Below, piece after piece: positions 26,185 to 35,119 of a stretch of 64,000 nt of DNA; positions within the stretch are counted from its first letter, which is position 1, and each line of letters begins with the position of its first letter. The notes beneath the pieces are model-generated. The model ran no database searches, was not told the DNA's origin, and worked only from the letters and a program-made list of their open reading frames with translations. A program made the position numbers and the translations under genes. Origin of the DNA: Gimesia benthica (GTDB lineage: Bacteria; Planctomycetota; Planctomycetia; Planctomycetales; Planctomycetaceae); contig NZ_CP043930.1 of assembly GCF_009720525.1 (NCBI RefSeq), forward strand, positions 1,895,501 to 1,959,500, in the 5' to 3' direction.

Positions 26185-26395
26185 GCCCCAGTCCTTCCCT
26201 GCTGTTCGTCAGCTCCACCTGCCAGGAAGTTCACACTCCCGCGATTAATTTCATTTCCTTCGAAAAAATCGGTAGTCATCTCCCCACCGCTCCGTTAATT
26301 CCTGCATCGGGCCGTTTTCTATGCAATTCCGTTGCAGTGATTGCTGAAATCGTGCTGAATTGAGTCCCTTCACTCATAACGGGAGAGCCATGCTG

Positions 26396-27499
26396 ATGAA
26401 ATACCTCATTGCGTTTGTTGCTGTCGCGGGATTAATTACTACCGGCGTCTCATCTCAACAGCCACGTGGCAGAGGAGATCGTGAATGTCATCGCCCGGGA
26501 GGTCATCCACCTGATCCCTTTATGGTCCTGTTCGATACCGATCAGGATGGCCGCATCTCCACCAACGAAATGGATCAGTCCGCAGTCGCCCTCAAAAATC
26601 TCGACCGCGATCAGGATGGCAGCCTGACCCGGGAAGAACTTCCCCGTCCTCCCCGCCCTGCAGAAGATCAAGGACATCGACGCGATGATCGTCACGGACC
26701 GCCCCCCATGGAGCGAGGCAGACATCAACATGCAGAACGTCCCGGACATCATGGCCCCCCGCAGCGGGAAGAACGACCAGACGCCCATCATGACCGCCCG
26801 CGCCACGGGCATGATCGACATGAACGTGACCGTCGCGAGCAAGGTCGCCCGGGTCCGTCCTCTGATCGCAACCATCATGAAGGCCGCCCTCACCACGGTC
26901 CACCCAGAGAAAATTTCCCACGAGAAAATTTCCCACGCGAGAATTCTCCGCGACCGACCCGTCCCGATCGTGATCACATTGACGCACCACTTCCCCCTGC
27001 TGTTTCCGAGAACGTCCCCGCAGGTACCGTGATCATTGAGGGAGGCTACGAAACCGATCCCCGGGATCATGGTCGCCCTGTGAACCTGATCGCCGCTGCC
27101 CTGGGAGTCGAACCCCAGGTCTTTCGTGATGCATTCAGCAACGTCCGTCCCGCCCGCAACGGTGCCCCCACGGAAGCCCGGGCCCGCGCCAACAAAGAGG
27201 TCCTGCTGGCGGCCCTCGGCAAATACGGCATCACCAATGAGCGACTGGACGAAGTCTCCAACTACTACCGCTATCAGCCCCACAACGGGGAGGTCTGGAA
27301 ACGAACGCCCGCTTCAGCGACCGCCGTCATCAAAGATGGTAAGGTGACTGGTTTCAAAATCACGCGCGCCGGCTCCGGTTACACGACGCCGCCACGGATT
27401 ACCGTCGCCGGCTATCCCGATCTGCAGGTTACCGCGGCCCTCCAGTTCGGACAGGATTTTTCACAGAACGGCAGCTTGAAATCACTGGCCATCAAATAG
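26396..27499 (+). CDS. exported EF-hand protein with long His/Arg/Pro-rich region
   Basis: About 367 residues. The ATG at 26396 fits the GGGAGAG ribosome site better than the one at 26390. A signal peptide is followed by two EF-hand loops, DTDQDGRISTNE and DRDQDGSLTREE, expected to bind calcium. Residues ~95-205 are extremely rich in His, Arg, Asp and Pro and include a tandem PRENF repeat (three copies of a 12-15 bp unit). The C-terminal ~150 residues are a folded domain with GSGYTTPPRITVAGYP. The His-rich part suggests divalent metal binding; the function is unknown. Confidence 0.72.
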   Translation: MKYLIAFVAVAGLITTGVSSQQPRGRGDRECHRPGGHPPDPFMVLFDTDQDGRISTNEMDQSAVALKNLDRDQDGSLTREELPRPPRPAEDQGHRRDDRHGPPPMERGRHQHAERPGHHGPPQREERPDAHHDRPRHGHDRHERDRREQGRPGPSSDRNHHEGRPHHGPPRENFPRENFPRENSPRPTRPDRDHIDAPLPPAVSENVPAGTVIIEGGYETDPRDHGRPVNLIAAALGVEPQVFRDAFSNVRPARNGAPTEARARANKEVLLAALGKYGITNERLDEVSNYYRYQPHNGEVWKRTPASATAVIKDGKVTGFKITRAGSGYTTPPRITVAGYPDLQVTAALQFGQDFSQNGSLKSLAIK

Positions 27500-27502
27500 A
27501 CG

Positions 27503-27562
27503 TAAAAAAATCCGCTGATCACATCTCTGTCTCCAGAATGCGATCAGCGGATCTGTCTTTTT
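27503..27562. terminator. bidirectional intrinsic terminator
   Basis: A perfect 11-bp stem (ATCCGCTGATC / GATCAGCGGAT) is flanked by seven A residues on the left and a T-rich run on the right. It lies between the convergent EF-hand and lipoprotein genes, where a two-way terminator is expected. Confidence 0.85.
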
Positions 27563-27582
27563 GCTTTCACATCGAATGCCGA

Positions 27583-27972
27583 TTACTCAGCGGCTGCCCC
27601 ACCAGAGAGGGAGCTCGCCTTCTGCTTGAGCACCTCCAGTTGGGCTTCGATCTTATCTTTCGCTGCAGAACTCTGATACAGCTCCTGCAGTTTCTTTGCT
27701 TCGTCCCGCAACTCGATGTAAGGGCCCTCGAATTCGGTAGCGTAAGCCTCCAGCGATTCCATCAGAATCGACAGATTCTGAGCCGCTGCTTTGGGCTGTT
27801 TTTTGGCAGAGGCAATGAATTCATCAATCGATTTCTGCACCATTTCGCTTTTTTCCGTATCGCTGGGAGGAGGTGTGGAAGGCGGACCACCACAGCCAGT
27901 GAGCGAAACAGTGAAGAGAAACAATGCCAGGCAGCAGAGCAATTCTCTGCCGATACCAATACTGAATTTCAT
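27583..27972 (-). CDS. small lipoprotein, helical
   Basis: A 129-residue protein with a lipoprotein signal: a hydrophobic stretch and the lipobox LTGC. The mature part is Pro/Ser-rich, then mostly amphipathic helix with heptad-like Leu/Ala/Lys spacing, so a coiled coil anchored to a membrane is likely. No family is recognised. It lies just after the terminator of the DUF1559 gene, so it probably has its own promoter. Confidence 0.7.
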   Translation of the reverse strand: MKFSIGIGRELLCCLALFLFTVSLTGCGGPPSTPPPSDTEKSEMVQKSIDEFIASAKKQPKAAAQNLSILMESLEAYATEFEGPYIELRDEAKKLQELYQSSAAKDKIEAQLEVLKQKASSLSGGAAAE

Positions 27973-27999
27973 TTGTCTAAGCCTTTGTCATCTGAAATA

Positions 28000-28033
28000 A
28001 AAAACAGCTCCAATCAATTTCATTGGAGCTGTT
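28000..28033 (-). terminator. intrinsic terminator of the DUF1559 gene
   Basis: A perfect 12-bp stem (AACAGCTCCAAT / ATTGGAGCTGTT) with a 7-nt loop. Read on the minus strand it is followed by a T-rich tract, 31 bp after the stop of the gene at 28064. Confidence 0.88.
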
Positions 28034-28063
28034 TGTGTTTACGAATTCGTTATCGCGAATCGT

Positions 28064-29032
28064 TTAGAATTCACCAATTACGTTACCATCTGAAATCGAC
28101 AACAGATTCAGGTAAGTATTCTGATCGATGTTTTCTGACAGGAAACGCACAGCTCCGTCACCCATGGTAGCATGTACGCCACCGACATGGAAACTGCGTG
28201 CTGCCTGGCCGGAAAGAGTACCGGTTCGGTCAGGGTTATTCCGACGGTTGAAATTGTTGTCGGAAGTGTTGTTAGCAGAATAAGGAGTCGCGTCGTAAAC
28301 TTTCGCGTTGGGGGTCAGAATCCCGTTGTTGTTCCGTCCTGCGAACAGAGCCCCCGTGCACCAGCCCCAGGCGCCTTTGTCATCACCAGTGCTGATGCCG
28401 ACTACAATTTCGCTCAACATGATTGAGTTGGACGAACCGTCGGTGACGTCGCGGATCTTGGCACCATTCTGAGCAACCGCACTGAAAAAGCCGCGGCGGT
28501 TCGGGTTCGTGTAGTCCGAACGGGTCATGGTCGATCCGGCTCCGACAGAGGCAGCATAAGTGATCTTAGAGAATCCATTGAAGTCCTGTGTCAGGTTGGA
28601 ACGATCCACGCCCGGCTGAGAAGGACAAATCAGGCTGGGAATCTTGGCCCGCAGTACACTGTCTGTGGAACTTGCATTCGCACTGCGAGCATTCAGTGAC
28701 ATGTTGTAGTTGTTATACAGGTTGGCCTGATCCATGAAGGGCAGAATCTGAACCACCCAGGTCGTACCCCAGTTGGCATCACGACCATTTTCCGGTGCGG
28801 AACCGATACCATACCAGACGGCTCCCGGAGGAAATGTGCGGTGCGTATCGTGATAGTTGTGCATCGCCAGACCCAGCTGTTTCAGATTGTTCTTACAGGT
28901 ACTGCGACGGGCAGCTTCACGTGCCTGCTGTACCGCGGGCAGTAAGAGCGCGATCAGAATCGCGATGATCGCAATGACCACCAGCAATTCAATCAAAGTA
29001 AAACCTCGTTTTGCTTGCATCTTTGAGTGCAT
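28064..29032 (-). CDS. DUF1559 prepilin-like protein
   Basis: A 322-residue planctomycete DUF1559 protein. The type IV pilin-like N-terminus [18 protein letters not shown], with cleavage expected after Gly and Phe as +1, continues into [16 protein letters not shown] globular domain follows, with the family end signature FHVGGVHATMGDGAVRFLSENID. These proteins are thought to be assembled or exported by type II/IV-pilus-like machinery; their role is unsettled. AAGGGG precedes the ATG. The gene is monocistronic, with its own terminator. A similar N-terminus is found in the proteins at 36062 and 49618. Confidence 0.9.
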   Translation of the reverse strand: MHSKMQAKRGFTLIELLVVIAIIAILIALLLPAVQQAREAARRSTCKNNLKQLGLAMHNYHDTHRTFPPGAVWYGIGSAPENGRDANWGTTWVVQILPFMDQANLYNNYNMSLNARSANASSTDSVLRAKIPSLICPSQPGVDRSNLTQDFNGFSKITYAASVGAGSTMTRSDYTNPNRRGFFSAVAQNGAKIRDVTDGSSNSIMLSEIVVGISTGDDKGAWGWCTGALFAGRNNNGILTPNAKVYDATPYSANNTSDNNFNRRNNPDRTGTLSGQAARSFHVGGVHATMGDGAVRFLSENIDQNTYLNLLSISDGNVIGEF

Positions 29033-29786
29033 AGTTTGGACCCCTTACACTGTTAAGATTGTGATGACTCCGTACCGGGTCGTACGGAATGATTGAATAA
29101 TGGTTCGATTTGAGCGCTTCACCCGGGGAGGAACCGTGATCGGATAGAGGCGGGTATCATGGGAAGACCGACGCACTCAGAAGATCTCGAAGAACATATT
29201 CTTCGTTAAAGCCAGATGAATTTTATGTAAACTTGACGTGTGGGCAATCTATACATCCATGAATTCAAACCGGAATTCATAAAAAACAGTCGATGTTCAC
29301 CACACATTCACCACTTACAGACGATTAACAACTTCCTTTACAAATCAGCATTGGTTTGAATTAAAAATCCCTCCTGCTCAAACTAAATATTTCCAGCAGA
29401 CTTATTACGTGCATTTCGATTCAATTCATCAAAATCAATGTCAGAAAACATCCTCTGAATCTGCATTCCAAAGATGCCCAAAACGGCTCATTCGGACACC
29501 ACCTTCAGTCACCTTCTATCAAAACCAGCCAGAATCGGTCAGGGCAGCCACGGCGATCAGGTTGCTGGAAACCACTCACTGAAGCAACAGGTGTTTCCCT
29601 TAAATCCCCGTGTGTCTCTCAGACTCCACAAAATCAGGTTCGCGCCTGACGAACGGTGACCGATAACGAAGAAATCCTGAGATAGAAAGCCGTTTTAAGA
29701 AGACATGCATCAGGTTCTCATACTTCAGAAGACTTGATGCGGCAGCGGTACTGGCCCGCTCGCCCAACCAGTGGAGTAACGCGGGA
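29033..29786. other. 754-bp AT-rich intergenic region
   Basis: No gene is supported here. It separates the DUF1559 gene from the divergent histidine kinase and must hold both promoters. The only structure found is a perfect 8-bp inverted repeat, ATGAATTC/GAATTCAT with a 6-nt loop, at 29259-29280, which could be a regulator site. Confidence 0.5.
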
Positions 29787-31199
29787 ATGCCCAGACCCGA
29801 TTTATCACACACACAAATTTCGCAGATTCTCAACAGACTCGAAGAGTCGGTGCGGGAGACATTCCGCGAAGCGTTCTCTCCTCAAAACAACCGCGTGCCC
29901 TCCAGTCTGCCAGTCGTCCCTCAAGAGCCCCACCAGGACACATCCGCTACAGAGGAAACAGAGACAACCCGGTTGCGTCGGGAACTGCAGGCGACGCGAG
30001 AAGAATTGAAGCAGGCACAGGCTGTCGCTGCAGCAGCAACACGCGCCCGCTGCGAATTCCTGGCTTACATGAGTCATGAAATCCGCACGCCGATGACCGC
30101 CATCCTGGGTTTCACGGAGCTGTTGCAGAACGAAGCCCTTTCGGATGAAGATCAGAATCGAGCCGTCAAAACCATCCGGCGTAACAGCAACTACCTGCTG
30201 GATGTCATCAACGAAATCCTGGAACTCTCCCGGCTGGAATCGGGACTTCTCGAAATCGAACAGTTGCAGGTCGATCCCCTGCAGCTCGGACGCGAAGTCG
30301 TCGACCAGTTATCCGAACAGGCCCGCGCGTTGAACAATACGATTCACCTGGAGATCGAAGGCTCTGTTCCGGAAACAATACAAACCGACCCCACGCTGCT
30401 GAAACAGGCGCTGGTCAATCTGTTGACCAATGCACTCAAACTGACCACCGAGGGACACATCCGACTCACACTCAGCTGCGATCCGTCACATCAGGTGTTC
30501 TGCTTTGGTGTCAGTGATACCGGCATGGGCATTCCCACCGATCAGCGTCAGCACGTCTTTCAGCCTTTTCGCCAGGCAGCCGCAACGACGACAGGCAAGC
30601 GAGGAAAAGCCGGCTCAGGCTTTACGATCATCAGCCGCATCGCAGAACTCCTGCAGGGCGAAATCCGCCTCGAACAGGACGCCTCAGAGAACAGCGAATT
30701 CACTTTTATGATCGCTACTGGCCCATTGGATCAGGTCCGCATGCTGTCATCACAAGAGGCAGGAGAACTCGATCTACCCGATCCCCGATCATTCTCTGCC
30801 AACAGTCGCCTGCAGGGGCGCATCCTGGTGGTGGAGGACAATCTCGACAACCAGCGGTTGATCCGCTTCCTGCTCAACCGCGCTGGTGCCGAAATCACGA
30901 TTGCCGCGAATGGTCAACTAGGCGTCGACATGGCCCTGCAGTCGGAATCCCCTTTCGACCTGATCCTGATGGATTTGCAGATGCCCGTCCTCGACGGCTA
31001 TCAGGCAACCATTGCCCTCCGCGCCGCAGGTTACACAGGTCCCATCGTTGCACTCACTGCGCATGCTCTCACGGGCGAACTCGAACGCTGCCTGAGTGTC
31101 GGCTTTGATGACTGCCTGACCAAGCCCATCGACCGCAACGTTCTGATTCCTCAGATCGCCGCGCGACTCGCCCGCAAGTCGACCTCCGTCACGCGCTGA
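29787..31199 (+). CDS. hybrid sensor histidine kinase/response regulator, no sensor domain seen
   Basis: A 470-residue soluble protein. A short coiled region leads to the HisKA motif FLAYMSHEIRTPM (His97), then an HATPase domain with N-box NLLTNALKLT and G1 DTGMGIP. The G2 box reads GKAGSGFTI and is poorer than the usual GGTGLGL. A receiver domain follows from about residue 345, with LILMDLQMP (Asp396) and the conserved lysine in CLTKPID. There is no transmembrane or PAS domain, so input may come from a partner. No cognate regulator gene is adjacent. Confidence 0.87.
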   Translation: MPRPDLSHTQISQILNRLEESVRETFREAFSPQNNRVPSSLPVVPQEPHQDTSATEETETTRLRRELQATREELKQAQAVAAAATRARCEFLAYMSHEIRTPMTAILGFTELLQNEALSDEDQNRAVKTIRRNSNYLLDVINEILELSRLESGLLEIEQLQVDPLQLGREVVDQLSEQARALNNTIHLEIEGSVPETIQTDPTLLKQALVNLLTNALKLTTEGHIRLTLSCDPSHQVFCFGVSDTGMGIPTDQRQHVFQPFRQAAATTTGKRGKAGSGFTIISRIAELLQGEIRLEQDASENSEFTFMIATGPLDQVRMLSSQEAGELDLPDPRSFSANSRLQGRILVVEDNLDNQRLIRFLLNRAGAEITIAANGQLGVDMALQSESPFDLILMDLQMPVLDGYQATIALRAAGYTGPIVALTAHALTGELERCLSVGFDDCLTKPIDRNVLIPQIAARLARKSTSVTR

Positions 31200-31387
31200 C
31201 GTTCTCTCACACGCCTCTCAACGGGCGCGTCCTCCCAGCCCCAGCATGGCTTTCTTTACAGATACTTCTGGTGACTTCATTCGCTCTCATCCTATGAATC
31301 CCCTTGCGATTTCCATTTTATAAACATACATTAGAATTTAACCGATTCTTTCAGAGCTCCTGTTTCCCGCACACAGAAAGCAGCAAC

Positions 31388-32784
31388 ATGCCCGGCCTCA
31401 CCTTGCTCTCCCGCACACTCCGCCTCCCCCGACGTTCGTTTCTGTTAATCTTAGTGTTCTGTTCCTGGGCACAACAAGTCTCACGGCTGCAGAACAGTGG
31501 CACGCCGGTTTAGCCAAGGCCAAAATCACTCCCGAAACCGATGTCTGGCTGGCAGGCTACGGATCCAAACGTGCCCCCGATGGCAAGCTGCATGACATCT
31601 GGATGAAAGCCCTCGCACTCGAATCACCAGGTGGCGAACGCGCTGTCCTGATCACCAGCGATTTCCAGGGCGTCCCCAAAAGCATGAGCGATCGCGTCTT
31701 CAAAATAATTAAAACGAAGTTTGACCTGGAACGCCGCCAGATCATGTTTACCTTCTCGCATAATCACTGTGGACCCCGGCTGGGAGACGACCTTTACGAT
31801 TACTATCCCACCACGCCGGAGCAGGACAAAACCGTCGCCGAGTACACGGACCGTATGGTCGAAAAAACCGTCGCCATGATTGGTGAAGCACTTGATAATC
31901 TTGCCCCCGCAACACTCAAGCAAGGCAACGGACACACCACGTTCGCCGTCAATCGCCGCAACAACCGTGAAGCCGACATTCCCAATCTGCTCAAAGCGGG
32001 CAAGGCACTCGTGGGCCCCGTCGATCACGACGTCCCCATCCTGACCGTCACCCGCCCCGATGGCCAGCTGGCGGCTGTCCTGTTCGGCTATGCCTGTCAT
32101 CCCACGACGCTCAGCTTCACAAAAATCTGTGGTGACTATCCCGGCTTCGCACAACTGGAGATCGAAAAAAATCATCCCGGCACGCTGGCCATGTTCGTCA
32201 ACACCTGCGGCGGTGATCAGAACCCGCTCCCCCGCCGGAAAGTCGAGCTCTGTGAAAAATACGGACACATGCTGGCTGTCGCCGTCGAAGAAGCCTTAAA
32301 GCAGCCGTTGCAGAACGTTTCGCCCGGTTTAAAAACCGCATTTACCTATGTTGATCTTCCTTATCTCAAAGTCGTCACCCGCGCTGACCTCGAAGCGGAT
32401 GCCAAAAGCGGAAGTGCCATCAAACAAAGGTGGGCCAAACGGCTCCTGAAAAAACTGGATCAGGGAGAGACCTTCCCCACCGCCTATCCCTATCCAATTC
32501 ACGCCTGGCGGCTGGGTAAGGAAACTCTCATGATCGGCATGGGAGCCGAAACTGTCGTCGATTACTCACTCCTCTTCAAGCGGGAATTCGGACCGGGGAC
32601 CTGGGTCTGCGGCTACGCCGACGACATGATCTCCTACATTCCTTCCAAACGGGTCTGGCTCGAAGGAGGTTACGAAGGGGGCTGGAACCTCTATGAATAC
32701 GGCCGCCCCGCCTATCGCTGGTCCGAACAGACGGAAGATCTCATTTCAGAAACCGTGCACAAGCTCGTCAAACAGGTCGAGTGA
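31388..32784 (+). pseudogene. neutral/alkaline ceramidase-like hydrolase with apparent frameshift
   Basis: A signal peptide begins at the ATG at 31388 (MPGLTLLSRTLRLPRRSFLL) but the frame closes at 31513. The mature domain continues in another frame from about 31465 (LFLGTTSLTAAEQWHAGLAK, then ITPETDVWLAGYGSKR) to 32784, and that frame has no start codon before 31603. One extra base near 31455-31480 would join them. The domain resembles neutral ceramidase: LITSDFQGVPK, TFSHNHCGPRLGDD and NTCGGDQNPLPRR are zinc-site-type motifs. Either this is a sequence error or a recently broken gene. A start at 31603 would delete the first strand of the fold. Confidence 0.72.
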
Positions 32785-32806
32785 CCTGTTCTCCTCAGAC
32801 GTGCTT

Positions 32807-33718
32807 TCACTCCGCTGCGGTGACCGCTTTACCAGCAAACATCTTTTTCACCAGGGGCAGTTCAAACAGTGCTGCCTCTTCGGCCTCCGTGATGGGACGC
32901 ATGGGCCGCGGCGCAAAATTACCGGGAATCCCCCGCCGGTTCAGTAATGCGGTCACCGAGGAAAACAGCGGCGCAGAAAACGTCTGCAGCAGTGTGAGTA
33001 AGGCAGAAAGATCCTGCTGAACTCCCGCCAGTGTCTCCCAGTCTTCCGCTTCTGTCGCGGTCACCATCGCCGCGATCCACTCTGGCACAACGCCATAGAT
33101 CCCATCCAGATGCTCGCGAACGCCGGTACGCAGCAGCACATCCATCAGTGTCGGCTGGGCGACGATCACGCGAAATTCATCGCCAATCGCATCCAGCACC
33201 GGCCGGATCGTCACAAAGTGATCGGAACACTTAATCCCGTGAATGTTCGGATGCTGTGCCAGCTGCAGCACGGTCGCCACTTCCAGTTTGGTCCCCGTCG
33301 TCTGAGGCAAGTCATACAGAAACAGGGGGCGGGAACTCGCATCTGCCAGTGACTGGTAATAATCGATCAGGTCGGATTGACTGTACTTGATGAAAAAGGG
33401 AGCTAATGCCACCACGCCGTCGATGTCATACTCTTCCACCATCCGAATCCGCTCCAGCGTCCGCACATAGCTCGTATCGCCGACGCCTACCAGCAGTTCC
33501 GCCCGTCCGGCGTTACACGCCACACTCCGGGCAACCAGATCGCGATAGGTGCGCTCCTTCAAGAGCTGCATCAGCCCCATCGTGCCCGCAACCAGGAAAC
33601 CGTTAATACCGTGGTCCAGCTGATCCTGCAGATGGGCTTCCAGCCCTTCGACGTGCAGGTCTTCTTCCGGAGTCAACGGAGTCCCCAGGGCGGTAATCAT
33701 TTTGATCGAACTGGTCAT
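32807..33718 (-). CDS. dihydrodipicolinate synthase/N-acetylneuraminate lyase-family aldolase
   Basis: A 303-residue class I aldolase barrel. GFLVAGTMGLMQLL corresponds to the GTTGE-type substrate loop, PLFLYDLPQTTG carries the catalytic tyrosine, and HGIKCSD the Schiff-base lysine. In the family the substrate is pyruvate plus an aldehyde, or the reverse. The GTMG loop differs from canonical DapA, and the gene neighbours a threonine-synthase-like enzyme and an FCD-type regulator, so a catabolic lyase is more likely than lysine biosynthesis. It follows the PLP enzyme gene by 27 bp. Confidence 0.85.
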   Translation of the reverse strand: MTSSIKMITALGTPLTPEEDLHVEGLEAHLQDQLDHGINGFLVAGTMGLMQLLKERTYRDLVARSVACNAGRAELLVGVGDTSYVRTLERIRMVEEYDIDGVVALAPFFIKYSQSDLIDYYQSLADASSRPLFLYDLPQTTGTKLEVATVLQLAQHPNIHGIKCSDHFVTIRPVLDAIGDEFRVIVAQPTLMDVLLRTGVREHLDGIYGVVPEWIAAMVTATEAEDWETLAGVQQDLSALLTLLQTFSAPLFSSVTALLNRRGIPGNFAPRPMRPITEAEEAALFELPLVKKMFAGKAVTAAE

Positions 33719-33745
33719 ATTGTAACTGCTTCCCTTATTAAGAAT

Positions 33746-34798
33746 TTACAAACTTTGTTTTTGGAATTCCGACAGGCTGATCACGGGACATGTCGTATCA
33801 GACAGCATCCGATCGATGGCACACTGGTCCTTGAAACCGGTACCGGTAATCAGACAGACCACCGTTTCATCCGCAGCGATTTCTCCCTGCGCCACTGCAC
33901 GTAATACACCTGCCAGCGAAACGGCTGCCGCCGGTTCACAGAAAATGCCCTCCTCGCGCGCCAGGCGGGCCTGTACTTCAAATATGTAATCATCGGCAAC
34001 CAGATAACCGTTGCCTCCGGTCTCTCGACAGATGCGAATCACCTCGTGACCATCCAGCACGTTCGCCACCTGCAGACCTCCCACCGCGGTCGTACTTTCA
34101 CAGGACCGGGCCAGACTGCTTCCCTCTCGCAACGGGCCGGCAATCGTATTGTTCCCCGCCGGCTGAACGCAGTGGATGGCCGGGAAATTGACTTGTTCCT
34201 TCCCCTCCAGCGCCGTCTTTAAACCACGGTAGACCGCCAGCAGCAGACCTCCGCCGCCTGCACAGCAGACAACATGATCAATCGATCGGTTGAAAGCAGC
34301 CGCCTGCGTGACCAGCTCGTGTCCAATCACTTCGACTCCCGCCATGCCCACCGGGTTGAACTGATAACTGCTCACCTGCAGCGCCGCATCAGCGGCAGCC
34401 CCAATCTGTTTGAGACATTTGAACGTGGCGCGGCTGATTTCCGGATCAGCACCAAAGCCTTCAATCCTCCAGACACGAGCACCGTAGGCCAGCATCTGTT
34501 TCAGTTTATTTTCGGGAGCGCCGATGAAGACCGCGACCTCACATTCCAGTCCCGCAGCGGCACTGTAAGCTGCCAGGGCCGAACCTGCATTTCCGCTCGA
34601 ACAGGTCACCACCCGTCGCTTCCCCTGCGACAGCATCTCGTTGATCGCGGCTGCCGCAAAACGATCTTTATATGAACCGGTCGGATTCACCGTCTCCAGT
34701 TTGAAATATAAATGCGCCAGCCCCATAGCAGGTCCGATCCGCCGCGATCGCACCAGCGGGGTCTCTCCCTCGCCCAACGTAAACGGCTCAACTTCCAT
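33746..34798 (-). CDS. PLP-dependent threonine-synthase-like enzyme (fold type II)
   Basis: A 350-residue protein. The PLP lysine lies in ETVNPTGSYKDRFA, the phosphate-binding glycine loop is CAGGGGLLLAV, and CSSGNAGSALAAYSA is the substrate-contact Asn segment. It is typical of threonine synthase and related beta-eliminating or replacing enzymes. Its shorter length and its operon with an aldolase argue for an amino-acid catabolic role, such as dehydration of a hydroxy-amino acid, but this is not proven. It is the first gene of a minus-strand pair and is divergent from the GntR gene. Confidence 0.82.
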   Translation of the reverse strand: MEVEPFTLGEGETPLVRSRRIGPAMGLAHLYFKLETVNPTGSYKDRFAAAAINEMLSQGKRRVVTCSSGNAGSALAAYSAAAGLECEVAVFIGAPENKLKQMLAYGARVWRIEGFGADPEISRATFKCLKQIGAAADAALQVSSYQFNPVGMAGVEVIGHELVTQAAAFNRSIDHVVCCAGGGGLLLAVYRGLKTALEGKEQVNFPAIHCVQPAGNNTIAGPLREGSSLARSCESTTAVGGLQVANVLDGHEVIRICRETGGNGYLVADDYIFEVQARLAREEGIFCEPAAAVSLAGVLRAVAQGEIAADETVVCLITGTGFKDQCAIDRMLSDTTCPVISLSEFQKQSL

Positions 34799-34920
34799 TT
34801 CGATATCCCTGGTAAGTCAGTCTCGATTCCACTTGAAATAACAGTCCCTGTAACAAAGGCGTACCTTACCAGAGGTACTTCGTAAACATGAGCATTCTTG
34901 AGCAAAAGATCAGAATTGTC

Positions 34921-34948
34921 TTGACGAGTAAATATCGGGTTATATGAT
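34921..34948 (+). promoter_or_regulatory. sigma70-like promoter for the GntR gene
   Basis: TTGACG (34921-34926), a 16-bp spacer and TATGAT (34943-34948). The palindrome at 34957 would lie at the transcription start. The resulting leader would be about 165 nt. Confidence 0.5.
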
Positions 34949-34956
34949 AATAAATC

Positions 34957-34973
34957 AGATTGTCATACAATCT
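34957..34973. promoter_or_regulatory. GntR/FCD-type operator palindrome
   Basis: AGATTGT-CAT-ACAATCT is a perfect 7-bp inverted repeat with a 3-bp centre. TTGT/ACAA half-sites are common operators for FCD-type GntR regulators, one of which is encoded 147 bp downstream. Placement next to the -10 box suits repression of its own gene and possibly of the divergent operon. Confidence 0.6.
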
Positions 34974-35119
34974 AAATATTTATATTACATTAGTCTATGG
35001 CAGATGCCATAACAGACATACGGAAATCTGTGATGTTCTTCGCGTACGGCCGCTTGAGTCACGCGTTGAAACGCCATCATTTCTGACATTCATTGTCGCG
35101 CTCACAGGATATTCGTTGC

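Larger units (their letters stand above)
34799..35119. other. AT-rich divergent control region
   Basis: The 321 bp between the PLP-enzyme and GntR genes holds a promoter-like sequence and a perfect palindrome, listed separately, within a strongly AT-rich core (about 34915-35010). No gene is seen. Confidence 0.6.
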
